A program made the translations under genes and the position numbers. DNA of 64,000 bases from Rhizobium sp. 11515TR (GTDB taxonomy: Bacteria; Pseudomonadota; Alphaproteobacteria; Rhizobiales; Rhizobiaceae): the NCBI RefSeq assembly GCF_002277895.1, contig NZ_CP022998.1, forward strand, positions 2,523,501 through 2,587,500. The letters run 5' to 3'. This document shows, one piece after another, positions 8,189 through 18,096 of the stretch. Each line of letters opens with the position of its first letter. Position 1 is the stretch's first letter. The notes under the pieces were generated by a model. It did not search any database, was not told where the DNA came from, and worked only from the letters and a program-made list of their open reading frames with translations.

Positions 8189-8971
8189 TCAGACCCTCGT
8201 CATTTTGGAGAAGCAGCGGAAGGCGTTCGCCGTGGTGATTTCGGCGATATCAGCCATGCTCACGCCGATCGTGTCGGCCAGCACCTCGGCCGTGTTGACG
8301 ACATAGGACGGTTCATTACGCTTGCCGCGCCAGCGCTTCGGCGCGAGATAAGGCGCGTCGGTCTCGACCAGCAGCCGGTCGTGCGGGATCGTCTTGGCAA
8401 TCTCACGCAGCTCTTCCGATTTCGGGAAGGTGAGGATGCCGGAGAAGGAGATATAGCCGCCAAGCTCCACGCCGGTCTGGGCAAGGGCAGGGCCGGCGGA
8501 GAAGCAGTGGAGGATAAAGGGGAAAGCCCCCTTCCCTGTTTCCTCCGTTAGAATCGCGGCCATGTCCTCATCGGCGCTGCGGCTGTGAATGACGAGCGGC
8601 AGCTGCGTTTCGCGCGCGGCAGCGATATGGCGCAGGAAACCGGTCTTCTGGTCTTCCGGCTTGACGGTATCGTAGAAGTAATCGAGACCAGCCTCGCCGA
8701 TCGCCACGATCTTCTCGTGCTGGTTTGCCAGCTTGACGAGATCTTCGGTCTGGATGTCCAGCTCCTGGTCGGCGCTGTTCGGATGGGTGCCGACGGAACA
8801 GAAAACCGACGGATAACGCTCGGTGAGCGCAAGCAATCCGTCGAGTTTCCGAACCTTTGTCGAGATGGTGACCATCTGCTTGACGCCGACTTCGTGAGCG
8901 CGGGCGACGATCGCGTCGCGCTCCTCTTCGAAGTCGGCAAAATCCAGATGGCAATGCGTATCGATCAGCAT
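8189..8971 (-). CDS. TatD family metal-dependent hydrolase
   Basis: A 260-residue TIM-barrel hydrolase of the TatD family, magnesium-dependent 3'-5' nucleases. Metal ligands are in place: HxH in IDTHCHLDF (residues 3-11), E in IGEAGLDYFYD, H in LVIHSRSADED, H in ILHCFSAG, and D in VETDAPYLAPKRWRG. Length is typical. It lies eight bases after metG on the minus strand, an arrangement conserved in many alphaproteobacteria, and is almost certainly co-transcribed with it. Confidence 0.93.
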   Translation of the reverse strand: MLIDTHCHLDFADFEEERDAIVARAHEVGVKQMVTISTKVRKLDGLLALTERYPSVFCSVGTHPNSADQELDIQTEDLVKLANQHEKIVAIGEAGLDYFYDTVKPEDQKTGFLRHIAAARETQLPLVIHSRSADEDMAAILTEETGKGAFPFILHCFSAGPALAQTGVELGGYISFSGILTFPKSEELREIAKTIPHDRLLVETDAPYLAPKRWRGKRNEPSYVVNTAEVLADTIGVSMADIAEITTANAFRCFSKMTRV

Positions 8972-8979
8972 GGAAAACC

Positions 8980-10533
8980 TTATTCGGCAGTCGGCGCGAC
9001 GTAGCGCGGGAAAACCGGCTTCGGGGCTTCCAGCGGCGTTCCGGTAACGAGGCGACCCGCCTCGCCGAGCGCCGCGAAATCACGCTTGTCGGATGGGATG
9101 GCAATAAGATCCAAGAGCTTGCCCGAGGATTCCGGCATGAAGGGCTGAAGCAGAATGCTGATCTGGCGCACGACGTCGGCCGTGACGTAGAGCACGGTCG
9201 CCATGCGGGCCGGATCGGTCTTCTTCAGTGCCCAGGGCTCTTGGCTCGCGAAATAGCGGTCCGTCTCGGAAACGACAGCGATGATGGACGCAAGGGCGCG
9301 ATGAATGAGCTGCTTGCTCATGTCTTCGCGCGTCGAAGCGTGCAAGGCGTCGGCCTGTGCGAGCAGAGCCTTGTCTTCATCCGTCAGCGGCCCGCATTCC
9401 GGAATCTGGCCGTCGCAGTTCTTGACGATCATCGACAGAGAACGGCTGGCAAGGTTGCCGATGCCGTTGGCGAGATCGGAATTGATGCGCGTACCGATCG
9501 CTTCTTCGCTGTAGCTGCCGTCCTGGCCGAAGGAAACTTCGCGCAGGAAGAAGTAACGCACCTGGTCGAGGCCGAAATGGTTCACCAGGTTGACCGGATC
9601 GACGACGTTGCCGAGCGACTTCGACATCTTCTCGCCCTTGTTAAGCAGGAAGCCGTGGGCATAAACGCGCTTCGGCAGTGGCAGCTTCGCCGACATCAGG
9701 AAAGCCGGCCAATAGACGGCGTGGAAACGGATGATGTCCTTGCCGATGACATGCAGGTCGGCAGGCCAGTATTTCGCCCGCGGATTGTTTCGATCCTCGA
9801 TGTAGCCGGTCGCCGTGATGTAGTTCGTCAGCGCGTCGACCCAGACATACATGACGTGCGAGGGGTCGTTTGGCACCTTGATGCCCCAGTCGAAGGTCGT
9901 ACGCGAAATCGACAGATCCTTCAGGCCGGATTTGACGAAGGAAATGACCTCGTTGCGGCGCTCGGCCGGACCGATGAAATCGGGGTTTTCCTCGTAGTGC
10001 TTCAGCAGCCGGTCCTGGTATTCAGAGAGCTTGAAGAAGTAGCTTGCCTCCTCCACCCACTCGACCGGCGTGCCCTGAGGCCCGTAGCGCACGCCGTCGG
10101 CGCGCAGCTCTGTTTCGTTTTCCTGGTAATAGGCTTCGTCGCGCACCGAATACCAGCCGGCATAGGAATCCTTGTAGATATCGCCGGCATCGGCCATCAG
10201 GTTCCAGATGTTCTGCGAAGTCTCGTGGTGGCGCTGCTGCGTCGTGCGGATGAAATCGTCATTCGACGCATTCAGCAGCTTACCCATCGCCTGGAATTCA
10301 TCGGAATTGCGGTTGGCGAGCTGCTGCGGGTCCATGCCTTCGGCCCGTGCGGTCTGCTGCATCTTCTGGCCATGCTCGTCCGTACCCGTCAGAAAGAAGA
10401 CATCGCGGCCATCGAGGCGCTGGTAGCGTGCCATCGCATCGGTGGCGATCAGCTCATAGGCATGGCCGATATGCGGCTTGCCGTTGGGATAGGCGATCGC
10501 GGTGGTGATGTAGAACGGAGTTTTTTCGGTCAT
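8980..10533 (-). CDS. metG: Methionyl-tRNA synthetase
   Basis: A 517-residue class I aminoacyl-tRNA synthetase that charges tRNA-Met. The HIGH motif is in [19 protein letters not shown] at about residues 14-32. The KMSKS motif is in [15 protein letters not shown] at about 298-312. It is the short form without the C-terminal EMAP-like tRNA-binding domain, and the connective-peptide zinc cysteines are absent, as in many alphaproteobacterial enzymes. It opens the metG-tatD-MBL-ybaK run; in relatives holB normally lies directly upstream, but here a TauE-type exporter gene on the opposite strand separates them. Confidence 0.97.
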   Translation of the reverse strand: MTEKTPFYITTAIAYPNGKPHIGHAYELIATDAMARYQRLDGRDVFFLTGTDEHGQKMQQTARAEGMDPQQLANRNSDEFQAMGKLLNASNDDFIRTTQQRHHETSQNIWNLMADAGDIYKDSYAGWYSVRDEAYYQENETELRADGVRYGPQGTPVEWVEEASYFFKLSEYQDRLLKHYEENPDFIGPAERRNEVISFVKSGLKDLSISRTTFDWGIKVPNDPSHVMYVWVDALTNYITATGYIEDRNNPRAKYWPADLHVIGKDIIRFHAVYWPAFLMSAKLPLPKRVYAHGFLLNKGEKMSKSLGNVVDPVNLVNHFGLDQVRYFFLREVSFGQDGSYSEEAIGTRINSDLANGIGNLASRSLSMIVKNCDGQIPECGPLTDEDKALLAQADALHASTREDMSKQLIHRALASIIAVVSETDRYFASQEPWALKKTDPARMATVLYVTADVVRQISILLQPFMPESSGKLLDLIAIPSDKRDFAALGEAGRLVTGTPLEAPKPVFPRYVAPTAE

Positions 10534-10783
10534 GTGAGGCAGTGGCCCGCTTTTACTGTTACGTCGCTGTTATTCTTGCTCCGCTCGCTTTAGCGCATGT
10601 TTGCCATGAGCGAAACACCAAGTTTCGCGCGCGCAGCATTCGGAACTTCAGGATGGCGCTTTGCTTGACTCGACTCCGCCTCGCCTTTACCCACTTCCAA
10701 AGAGTGGAACGCAGGACAGACGTGGCCGTGGATTTCATCGTTTTATGTATTGGTCTGCCCAACGGCTTCAAGAGGCCGTGAAT

Positions 10784-11584
10784 TTGAGTTTGATCAATTC
10801 CTTTCAGCCGCTTTATTCCTTTTCCGGTTTTTTCGTCGGCATGTTGGTGGGCATTACAGGGGTCGGTGGTGGTTCACTGATGACCCCCCTGCTCGTGCTT
10901 CTCTTCGGCGTCCATCCGGCAACGGCCGTTGGTACGGATCTGCTCTATGCCGCAATCACCAAGACGGCAGGAACGGCCGTGCACGGCTTGCACGGACGGG
11001 TCAATTGGAGAGTTGTCAGTCTTCTCGCTTCCGGCAGCGTTCCGGCCGCACTCGCCATGCTCTGGATCATGGCCGGCGTCAATCGCGAGAGCCCCGCCGT
11101 TGCTCATGCCATCACCCTGTCATTGGGCTGTCTTCTACTTTTGACGGCGCTGATGTTGATTTTCCGAGGCCAGATCCTCGAGGCCATCCGCAAGTGGCGC
11201 GGCGAGCGCGGCACGATATCGCCGCGCAACATTGCTCTGTTGACGGTCATCCTCGGCCTGATGCTCGGCATTCTTGTTACGATGACTTCAGTAGGTGCAG
11301 GTGCACTCGGCGTCACCGTCCTGCTGGTGCTCTATCCACAGACGGATGTCCGCGAAATCGTCGGCTCCGACATCGTCCATGCTGTGCCGCTGACCCTGAT
11401 CGGCGGCATGGGCTATTGGTTCATCGGCGAGATCAACTGGACGATGCTGTTCGCCCTGCTGGTGGGGTCAATTCCGGGTATCGTTACCGGCAGCCTGCTC
11501 GCGCCTCGCCTGCACGAGCGCTCCGTGCGCATCATCCTTGCCGTGACGCTGGCCATCGTTGCTTGGAAGCTGATTTTTCCCTGA
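10784..11584 (+). CDS. TauE/SafE (TSUP) family membrane exporter
   Basis: About 266 residues with roughly eight hydrophobic segments. The first is FSGFFVGMLVGITGVGGGSL, the glycine-rich N-terminal hallmark of TSUP transporters. The second half repeats it with LGLMLGILVTMTSVGAGALG. The family moves sulfite, sulfoacetate or other sulfur- or carbon-containing anions; the substrate is not predictable. A TTG at 10784 with AGAGG eight bases upstream is the best start; GTG 10778 or ATG 10746 are alternatives. It lies on the plus strand between the minus-strand genes holB and metG, interrupting an otherwise conserved cluster. Confidence 0.85.
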   Translation: MSLINSFQPLYSFSGFFVGMLVGITGVGGGSLMTPLLVLLFGVHPATAVGTDLLYAAITKTAGTAVHGLHGRVNWRVVSLLASGSVPAALAMLWIMAGVNRESPAVAHAITLSLGCLLLLTALMLIFRGQILEAIRKWRGERGTISPRNIALLTVILGLMLGILVTMTSVGAGALGVTVLLVLYPQTDVREIVGSDIVHAVPLTLIGGMGYWFIGEINWTMLFALLVGSIPGIVTGSLLAPRLHERSVRIILAVTLAIVAWKLIFP

Positions 11585-11636
11585 TGCGATTCAGGGGAAG
11601 CACCGTGCCGGCTCTCCGTCAGGTATTCTGATCTGT

Positions 11637-12668
11637 CTATGCCGAAAGCTGCTGCTTGAGCTCGCCGAGAATGGTGATGAGCGTCTGCTTGCGGTCAAGA
11701 TTGTACGCCTGGGACACGTTCAATCGCTCAGTGGTCTCCGAATGCAGCCGGGCCAGCCTCTCGGCCGTGGCAATGGCGCCGCCAAGAGCGGCAGCGCGAG
11801 CCCGGTCGATGATGTCGTCGCCGATATGCGACAGGAAGAAGCCAAAGATCGTGTCGCTATCCTTGCCGGAAAGTGCGTCGGCGAGGCGGTGCATCGCCTT
11901 GCGAGCAGCAGGCCCATCAGCCGAAAGCACCTGCCGATAGGCCTCGATGATCTCGCCGCCGCCGTAGTTCAGGAGCTTGAGCGCCTCGCTGACGCTTCCC
12001 TTGGCAGCGGAGAGCAATTCACTTCCCTGCCCGGTCGGCACGCCAAGATTTTCGAGCGCCATGCGCAAGGCATCATTGCCGAGCGGCGCAAGTTTCAAAG
12101 GCAGGCAACGTGAGCGGATCGTTGGCAGAAGCCGGCCCGGCGCATGCGACAATACGAGGAACAAAGCGCGCTTCGGCGGTTCCTCGAGGATTTTCAGGAT
12201 GGCATTGGCCGCACTGCGGTTGAGATCGTCGGCGGGATCGATGATGACGATGCGCCAGTTGCCGGTGCCCGAGGTCTGCGAAAAGAATTTTCCGGCGCGA
12301 CGCACTTCGTCGACGGTGATCGCGGATTTCACCTTGCCGGTCTTGTCGTCGACCGGCCGGCTCAAATGCAGCAGATTATGCGATGCTCCGCCGGAAATCT
12401 GCCGGCTGACGACCGATGCCGGATCGGGATCGCCGATCCTCTCCGGCGCGGATGCCGGATCGGGATGGGAGAGGACGTGATTGGCGAAACGGAAGGCGAG
12501 CGTCGCCTTGCCGATGCCCTCAGGCCCTTCGATCAGCATGGCGTGGTGGCCCTTGCCGGAGCGATAGGATTGCGCGAGGAAAATTTCCGCCTCTTCATGG
12601 CCGAAGAGCTTCGTATTGTCCTGCGGAGGAATGGCGCCGTCGAGGACACCCGGCCGTTCGTCGCTCAT
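11637..12668 (-). CDS. holB: DNA polymerase III delta' subunit
   Basis: A 343-residue clamp-loader subunit. The P-loop region reads [17 protein letters not shown] at about 43-59. The sensor region contains [20 protein letters not shown] and then [20 protein letters not shown]. The SRC motif appears as [11 protein letters not shown] at about 186-196, which supplies the clamp-loader arginine finger. The four zinc cysteines of the E. coli protein are missing, as is usual in alphaproteobacteria. Its ATG overlaps the tmk stop by four bases (12665-12668), so tmk and holB are coupled. Confidence 0.93.
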   Translation of the reverse strand: MSDERPGVLDGAIPPQDNTKLFGHEEAEIFLAQSYRSGKGHHAMLIEGPEGIGKATLAFRFANHVLSHPDPASAPERIGDPDPASVVSRQISGGASHNLLHLSRPVDDKTGKVKSAITVDEVRRAGKFFSQTSGTGNWRIVIIDPADDLNRSAANAILKILEEPPKRALFLVLSHAPGRLLPTIRSRCLPLKLAPLGNDALRMALENLGVPTGQGSELLSAAKGSVSEALKLLNYGGGEIIEAYRQVLSADGPAARKAMHRLADALSGKDSDTIFGFFLSHIGDDIIDRARAAALGGAIATAERLARLHSETTERLNVSQAYNLDRKQTLITILGELKQQLSA

Positions 12669-13342
12669 TGCGCCGCTTCCGATCTGGCGACGATATTGGC
12701 AGCCCCGAGCCGTTTGTCGACAATCTCGGCGATTTCAGCGGCGATCTCATCTTCCGACTTCTGAGCATCGATGACGTGACAACGCTCGGGCTCGCGCGCG
12801 GCGATATCGAGGAATGCTTCGCGGCGCTTCTCGTGGGTCTGCATCTCTTCCTTCTCGAAGCGATCGGGTGCGGTTACGGCGGAGGCGCGCTTGCGTGCGC
12901 GCTCCAGACCGACTTGGGCGGGAATGTCGAGAATCAGCGTGCAATGTGGAATGACGCCGTTGACGGCGACCCTCTGCAGAGCCTCGATATAGTCAGGCTC
13001 GAGATTGCCCGTTACGCCCTGATAGACGCGCGAGGAATCCATGAACCGATCGCAAAGGACGATGGTGCCGCGCGAAAGTGCCGGACGAATGACGTCCTCG
13101 ACATGATCGTTGCGAGCAGCAGCAAAGAGGATGGCCTCCATGCGCGTGCCGAACATTTCCGCGGCACCTGAAAGCAGGACATGCCGCACCGCTTCCGCTC
13201 CGGGCGAGCCTCCGGGTTCGCGCGTTACCAGAACCTCATGGCCACGTTCGCGCAACCGTTCAGCCAGGCGGCGAATCTGGGTGGACTTGCCGGCCCCCTC
13301 GCCGCCTTCGAAGCTTACGAATAATCCGTTTGCATCAGCCAA
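12665..13342 (-). CDS. tmk: Thymidylate kinase
   Basis: A 225-residue dTMP kinase producing dTDP for DNA synthesis. The P-loop is [17 protein letters not shown] at about 9-25. The DR(F/Y) substrate motif is [15 protein letters not shown] at about 93-107, followed by a lid region. The start is TTG at 13340-13342 ([10 protein letters not shown]); an in-frame stop lies two codons upstream and AGGA precedes the TTG, so the unusual start is well supported. It is coupled to holB by a 4-bp overlap, the normal partner in proteobacteria. Confidence 0.95.
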   Translation of the reverse strand: MADANGLFVSFEGGEGAGKSTQIRRLAERLRERGHEVLVTREPGGSPGAEAVRHVLLSGAAEMFGTRMEAILFAAARNDHVEDVIRPALSRGTIVLCDRFMDSSRVYQGVTGNLEPDYIEALQRVAVNGVIPHCTLILDIPAQVGLERARKRASAVTAPDRFEKEEMQTHEKRREAFLDIAAREPERCHVIDAQKSEDEIAAEIAEIVDKRLGAANIVARSEAAQ

Positions 13343-13495
13343 TGATCATGTCCTGCACTTTTCGCGTGCCATTCGTGCGGCGTGCGATACGCATCCTGTT
13401 TAACCCAAGACATGTCCAGGTGGAACCGTGCATGTCCCGGTCTCCGCCAATCTATATGGGGTGTGAACACAGATTTCGCGAGCCTTGCGGCCCAC

Positions 13496-14707
13496 TCAGG
13501 TCGGCAAAGGCCTGTCCCACAGCCAGGAGAACAGCAGTGATTCCGTCAGTTCCATGAGGGCATCGAAGGCGCGGCGACCCAATGTGCCCTCTCCGACCGA
13601 TTCTTTCGTATAGAGTGGCAGCTCCCGCACCAAACGCGCGCCCAGGAACACGCGAAGGGTGCCTGCTTCGTAACCCGCGGCCACTGGCGCCGTCAGAGGC
13701 CAGCGATAGACGATACGCGCCGAAAGCCGATCCGGTGTCTCGGTCGGTACATAGACGTCGACGGGTATTTTCGCCTGCAGGCCGACGGTGGAGGCAGCGC
13801 CGCCATAGACGCTGGCGTTGCCGATCACTTCGCCATCGGCGAAGATGCGTTGGCTCTTGAAATTGCTGAGCCCCCATTCCAGGACGCGTCGCGTCTCCTC
13901 AATGCGTTCCTTGTCGCTCTTCAGCCCGCCGAGTGCCAGGAACAGCCTGCGTCCATCGCGCTGAATGGAGGCGACGATCGAAAAGCCCTCACCCTCGGCA
14001 AAACCCAGCCCCAGGCCATCTACGCCGATATTGAGAAGAAGCATCGGGTTCTTGTTGCGCTGATAGATCTTGTTCCAGGTGAAGTCGGCCTGCCCGAAAT
14101 ACTTGTAGAGATCCGGATGATTCTCCTGCAGGTCCTGCGCAAGCATGACCATCTCCCGAGCGGAAACCCTGCCGCCGCCATTGGGGTCGTTGGCATCGGG
14201 CAATCCGGTCGAATTGGTGAAGGTCGACCGTGACATGCCGATCTCGCGGGCACGCGCCGTCATGCGCCGCGCGAATTCGCGTTCGCTGATCGACATGCCT
14301 TCTGCCAAAACGATGCAGGCGTCGTTCGCCTGCTGTACGGCTATACCCTGGATCAGATCGCCGACGCGGATACGAGATTTCAGGGCTGCGAACATCGTCG
14401 ATGCACGCGAGGGAGCGCCGCCGGTCCGCCAGGCATTTTCCGAGACGGGATATTCGGTGTCGAGATTGATCTCTCCTCGCCCGACCGCGTCGAAAACGAC
14501 ATCTAGCGTCATCAATTTCGCAAGCGACGCCGGCGAAATCAGCTGATCCTCGTTTTTGGCAAGCAGGATAGTGCCGGTCGACGCCTCGATCATGAATGCC
14601 TGCGCGGCTTTCGTGTCGAAAGCGCCCGGCGCGGCCGGCTGCGCGACGACCGCGACATTCGCGAACCCTAGGAGAAAAAGGAGCAAAAGAATCAAGCGCT
14701 TTGGCAT
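13496..14707 (-). CDS. D-alanyl-D-alanine carboxypeptidase homologue with degenerate motifs
   Basis: A 403-residue exported protein of the peptidase S11 (PBP5/6) family with a signal peptide at about 1-22 and a C-terminal beta-domain with a hydrophobic tail. The nucleophile motif S61-L-A-K64 is intact. At the SxN position the sequence is Q126-A-N128. At the KTG position it is G233-L-G235, in GVDGLGLGFAEGEGF where family members have VDGxKTG. The nucleotides read unambiguously. The protein may bind peptidoglycan or penicillin poorly, or have a structural role. It lies between rlpA and tmk. Confidence 0.88.
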   Translation of the reverse strand: MPKRLILLLLFLLGFANVAVVAQPAAPGAFDTKAAQAFMIEASTGTILLAKNEDQLISPASLAKLMTLDVVFDAVGRGEINLDTEYPVSENAWRTGGAPSRASTMFAALKSRIRVGDLIQGIAVQQANDACIVLAEGMSISEREFARRMTARAREIGMSRSTFTNSTGLPDANDPNGGGRVSAREMVMLAQDLQENHPDLYKYFGQADFTWNKIYQRNKNPMLLLNIGVDGLGLGFAEGEGFSIVASIQRDGRRLFLALGGLKSDKERIEETRRVLEWGLSNFKSQRIFADGEVIGNASVYGGAASTVGLQAKIPVDVYVPTETPDRLSARIVYRWPLTAPVAAGYEAGTLRVFLGARLVRELPLYTKESVGEGTLGRRAFDALMELTESLLFSWLWDRPLPT

Positions 14708-14777
14708 ATCGTCCCCTTCATCCGACTACCGGCACGATTATTTTAGTAACCGGTTAAGATTCAGGCAATGACGCCGA

Positions 14778-15974
14778 TCAATCGACCCGCGTCGTACCTT
14801 GATGCTGGCGGCGATAGGACGAGAGAATCGATTCCTGCGTGAGGCCGTCGTTGCGAACCATGACGGCGTCGAAAGCGAGGTCGACGTAAACTGTTTTGAT
14901 CGGCGTCTCCTGATAGCCGGCAACCATGGAGCCGAGGGACTGGTCCTTCTGGCTTGCCAGACGCGGAGAGAAATCCGGCCGCTCGCGGGGGATCGGGCCG
15001 ATCCGCGGAAGCATGATCATGGTCGGGTCTGCCGCTTCCGCTGCAGGCATCGCGCCGCCATTCCACATCATCGGTGGCGGGTCGTTGCGCTTGGTGGCGT
15101 TGTAACCGCCATCCGGCGTGGAGCCGGCGAAAGCCGTCGAAGAATAAGGCGACTGGCGTGGGATGGGGGCGATCGCCGGCGCAGCGTCAAAGCTGCGCAC
15201 CTGACGGCTGGCGCGCGTCGGTGTTGGGGTATACGAATCCGGCAGCTGATCGGCGGTCATTCGGCCGGCAGAGGCCACCATCACGCCGGTTGCGATCTGG
15301 CCACCCGGGTTGATGCTGGGCAGACGCGAACCCTTCGGGATGTATGAGGCCATCAGATAGGGCTCGTCATGACCGTCCATGCGGGCGCGGCCGACATATT
15401 GCACGCGCACATTGCCCGTGCCGCTATGCTGAAGGTCGAGCAGCTGTGCCGTCTTGTTCGAAAGGTCGATGATGCGGCCGGGATGGTATGGGCCGCGATC
15501 GTTGACGCGAACGATGATGGAGGAGCCGGTCTCGACGTTGGTGACGCGGGCATAGCTCGGCAGCGGGAAAGTCGGATGGGCGGCGGTCAGCGACTGCTGG
15601 TCGTAAACTTCGCCGTTGGCGGTCAGACGGCCGTGGAAGGCCGAGCCATACCAAGAAGCGACGCCGACCTTGTTGTAGCCGAAATCTTCCTTGGGATAAT
15701 ACCACTTGCCCTTCACCTGATAGGGATTGCCGACCATGAAGCGGCCGCCGCCCTTCGGCACCGGGCCGTTATTGACGACGCGAGGACTCGCCTTCACGCC
15801 ATATTCCTTCTCGGAGAAATATTCCTTGCCGTGCTGGCGCTTGCTGGGCGCTTTCTGCGTCGTTCCGCAGGCCGTGATGGTTGCGCACATCAGTGAGAGA
15901 GCAAACCAACGCATGGCCGTTGTGTATGTCACCGCACGATTTTCGAATGTCATCTGTCCCAAGCCGCTACTCAT
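14778..15974 (-). CDS. rlpA: Septal ring lytic transglycosylase RlpA family lipoprotein
   Basis: 398 residues if the longest start is used; ATG at 15951-15953 or 15912-15914 are alternatives. A lipobox (ATITAC) precedes Cys36. The double-psi beta-barrel domain is clear at about 100-195: GVASWYGSAFHGRLTANGE, TAAHPTFPLPSYARVTNVET and VRVNDRGPYHPGRIIDLSN. In characterised members this domain cleaves denuded glycan strands. The C-terminal half is proline- and serine-rich and disordered, and no SPOR domain is visible. It heads the rlpA-dac-tmk-holB order seen in other rhizobia. Confidence 0.9.
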   Translation of the reverse strand: MSSGLGQMTFENRAVTYTTAMRWFALSLMCATITACGTTQKAPSKRQHGKEYFSEKEYGVKASPRVVNNGPVPKGGGRFMVGNPYQVKGKWYYPKEDFGYNKVGVASWYGSAFHGRLTANGEVYDQQSLTAAHPTFPLPSYARVTNVETGSSIIVRVNDRGPYHPGRIIDLSNKTAQLLDLQHSGTGNVRVQYVGRARMDGHDEPYLMASYIPKGSRLPSINPGGQIATGVMVASAGRMTADQLPDSYTPTPTRASRQVRSFDAAPAIAPIPRQSPYSSTAFAGSTPDGGYNATKRNDPPPMMWNGGAMPAAEAADPTMIMLPRIGPIPRERPDFSPRLASQKDQSLGSMVAGYQETPIKTVYVDLAFDAVMVRNDGLTQESILSSYRRQHQGTTRVD

Positions 15975-16297
15975 TACTTTGACGGAGGTCTGCCACCGAT
16001 AGTCCCTCGTTCCGGTATCCTGCTACGCTCCAATCACCTAACGGTGCTTTAATCATGATTGCAGTTTGTCCATTTTGCGATGCAAATTGAGCGCACCGAA
16101 GAATTTCCGAAGATCATGGTTAATGCCCAGTAAAGCGCTGCCGGCTGCAAGTAGTGTCGGTCACGACCGTCCCGCTCCGGTAATGACCTGTTCTACGGTC
16201 GCCATCAACCGTTCCGGATTGCAACAGATGCACTCGGTTTGTGATTGTGCTGGGATTTTGATGGACAGATTTGGAGCAGTTCTTTCAAGTGCTTGTA
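15975..16297. other. Intergenic stretch, 323 bp
   Basis: The stretch between rlpA (upstream side) and the sigma-factor stop. I see no gene and no strong hairpin. The part next to 15974 must carry the rlpA promoter. Confidence 0.5.
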
Positions 16298-17206
16298 TCA
16301 GGGCGCATCAGTAGAGTTCGTCCTGATAGATGTCGCCGACTCTGCCGCCCCGATAATGTGCTTCAGCTTGTCCGGGTTGCGGGTGCAATAGATGGCGACA
16401 ACTTTTTCCCGTTCGATCTGCAGCGCGGTGGTCTGCACGATGTTGCCGCCCTCTATCGTTACGAAGCCTGGCAAGCCGTCAATGACCGTATAGCGGATCA
16501 GTTGGGAGGGCTGTTCGCGGAAAATTCGCGCCAGCTGCTCATGAAGCCGCATGGTGTCAGAAAGCCCGATATGCGGTCGCTGCGATGTCGGCACCTTGCC
16601 GCCGCCGTCGGCATGGACAACGACATCCTCTGAAAGCAGAGCCTGAAGGGAGGCCATGTCTCCCGTTCTCGACGCCGTGAAGAAGGCGGCGGCAAGCTTG
16701 AGCCCTTCTTCCTTGCCCACGGCGAAGCGCGGCCGGGCCTCGGTGACATGTGCCCTCGCTCGGCTGGCAAGCTTGCGGCAGGCGGCCGCCTCGCGACCAA
16801 TTGCCGAGGAGATCTCATCGAAACTCATGCCGAACACGTCATGCAGAAGAAAGGCGGCTCGCTCCAGCGGCGAAAGGCGCTCCAAGGCCAGCATCAACGG
16901 CATGGTTATATCGTCAGCGGCATCGCCGTCTTCCGGATCGAAAATCGGCTCGGGCAGCCAAGAGCCCACATAGGACTCCCGGCGACGACGGGCCGATTTC
17001 AGCTCGTTCAGACAAAGCCTGGTGACGACTGTTCGCAGGAATGCCGCCGGTTCGCGAACGGAAGCGCGATCGGTCGCCAGCCAGCGCAGCCAGCTATCCT
17101 GCACGATATCCTCGGCATCTGTGACCGATCCGAGCATTCTGTAGGCGAGCCTGACAAGGCGCGGACGCAGCTCAGCGAAGATCGGATCTGACGGCGCCTC
17201 ATTCAT
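16298..17206 (-). CDS. ECF sigma factor, ECF41 type, with C-terminal SnoaL-like domain
   Basis: About 302 residues. The sigma-2 region lies at about 5-75 (LRPRLVRLAYRMLGSVTDAE, then DIVQDSWLRW). Sigma-4 is at about 110-165 (LSPLERAAFLLHDVFGMSFD, EISSAIGRE). A C-terminal SnoaL-like extension follows. Diagnostic ECF41 features are WLPEPI between regions 2 and 4, DGGGKV in the extension, and NPDKL near the end. In this group the extension, not a separate anti-sigma factor, modulates activity. ATG 17206 overlaps the end of the upstream flavodoxin-like gene by eight bases, so the two are translated together. Confidence 0.87.
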   Translation of the reverse strand: MNEAPSDPIFAELRPRLVRLAYRMLGSVTDAEDIVQDSWLRWLATDRASVREPAAFLRTVVTRLCLNELKSARRRRESYVGSWLPEPIFDPEDGDAADDITMPLMLALERLSPLERAAFLLHDVFGMSFDEISSAIGREAAACRKLASRARAHVTEARPRFAVGKEEGLKLAAAFFTASRTGDMASLQALLSEDVVVHADGGGKVPTSQRPHIGLSDTMRLHEQLARIFREQPSQLIRYTVIDGLPGFVTIEGGNIVQTTALQIEREKVVAIYCTRNPDKLKHIIGAAESATSIRTNSTDAP

Positions 17207-17822
17207 TGGCTGCGAACTCGCGCGCAAATGGATTGAACTCGCGGCCACGAGCGAACTGCAGCGCTGTCAGCGCTACCCGACGGCCAAGATGGCGTGCGGT
17301 CGCGAGATCGGATGCCGGTGGCGCCGTCTCCGGGCCTTCGTCCGTATTCGCCTGCGCCGCGGCACCAAGCCAGAAGCCGAGGCGGTTCATATCCTCATCC
17401 GAGCCTGTCGAAGAGCAATTGGCTGGCGGCAGATCGAGACCGACCCAATGCATTCCGTGCTGGGCTGCGAAAATCACCATCTGCATCAGCGTCGAAAGCT
17501 TGTCGCCGGATCGTGACCCCGAGGTGGTGAAGCCCGCCGCAATCTTGTCCTTCCATAGATAGCCCTTGGCGAGAACGGCATGCGATGTTGCCTCCTGAAA
17601 TGCTTTGAACGATGCGGAAACCGAGCCCATATAGGTCGGCGAGCCGAAGATGATGGCCTGCGCCGCATTGAGATCATCCCAGTGGCGCTCCACCCTATCC
17701 ACAGTCAACAGTATCGCCTCCGCGCCGTCGACCTCTTCGACCCCTGCCCTGACGCCCTCGGCTTGTCGACCGGTATGTCCGTAGCCGCTATGATACACGA
17801 TTGCGATGCGCTGGCGGATCAT
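17199..17822 (-). CDS. Flavodoxin-like NAD(P)H-dependent oxidoreductase
   Basis: A 207-residue flavodoxin-fold protein. The FMN-phosphate loop is in YHSGYGHTGRQAEGV (about 10-24). FGSPTYMGSVSASFKAF at about 61-77 forms the second FMN loop, and FTTSGSRSGDKLSTL the third. This matches the WrbA/FMN_red group that reduces quinones or azo compounds. It is the first gene of a two-gene operon with an ECF41 sigma factor; such sigma factors often sit next to oxidoreductases or carboxymuconolactone-decarboxylase-like proteins. The physiological substrate is unknown. Confidence 0.82.
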   Translation of the reverse strand: MIRQRIAIVYHSGYGHTGRQAEGVRAGVEEVDGAEAILLTVDRVERHWDDLNAAQAIIFGSPTYMGSVSASFKAFQEATSHAVLAKGYLWKDKIAAGFTTSGSRSGDKLSTLMQMVIFAAQHGMHWVGLDLPPANCSSTGSDEDMNRLGFWLGAAAQANTDEGPETAPPASDLATARHLGRRVALTALQFARGREFNPFAREFAANE

Positions 17823-18006
17823 TTGTCATCTCCTTCGAATTTGGCTTTGCGAAGGACATGACAAGGCAGGAATTCTTAATGTGACACGTCGCGCTTCATT
17901 TTCGATGGCAATCCGCGCGACCAAGAATATCAAACTTATCTAATATAAAATTGTATAGAATGGAAAGGCGCATTCCGCCATAAAATCTAATGATTTCATA
18001 GGGATA

Positions 18007-18096
18007 TGGCGGAAGAGGTGGGATTCGAACCCACGGTACGGTTTCCCGCACGCCGGTTTTCAAGACCGGTTCCTTAAACCACTCGGACACTCTTCC
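18007..18096 (-). tRNA. tRNA-Ser (anticodon UGA)
   Basis: A 90-nt class II tRNA on the minus strand. Its acceptor arms GGAAGAG and CTCTTCC pair fully, and CCA is encoded at 18007-18009. The anticodon TGA lies at 18060-18062 within CTTGAAA. A long variable arm (GTGCGGGAAACCGTAC) marks a serine tRNA, and GGTTCGAATCC is the T-loop. Confidence 0.97.
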
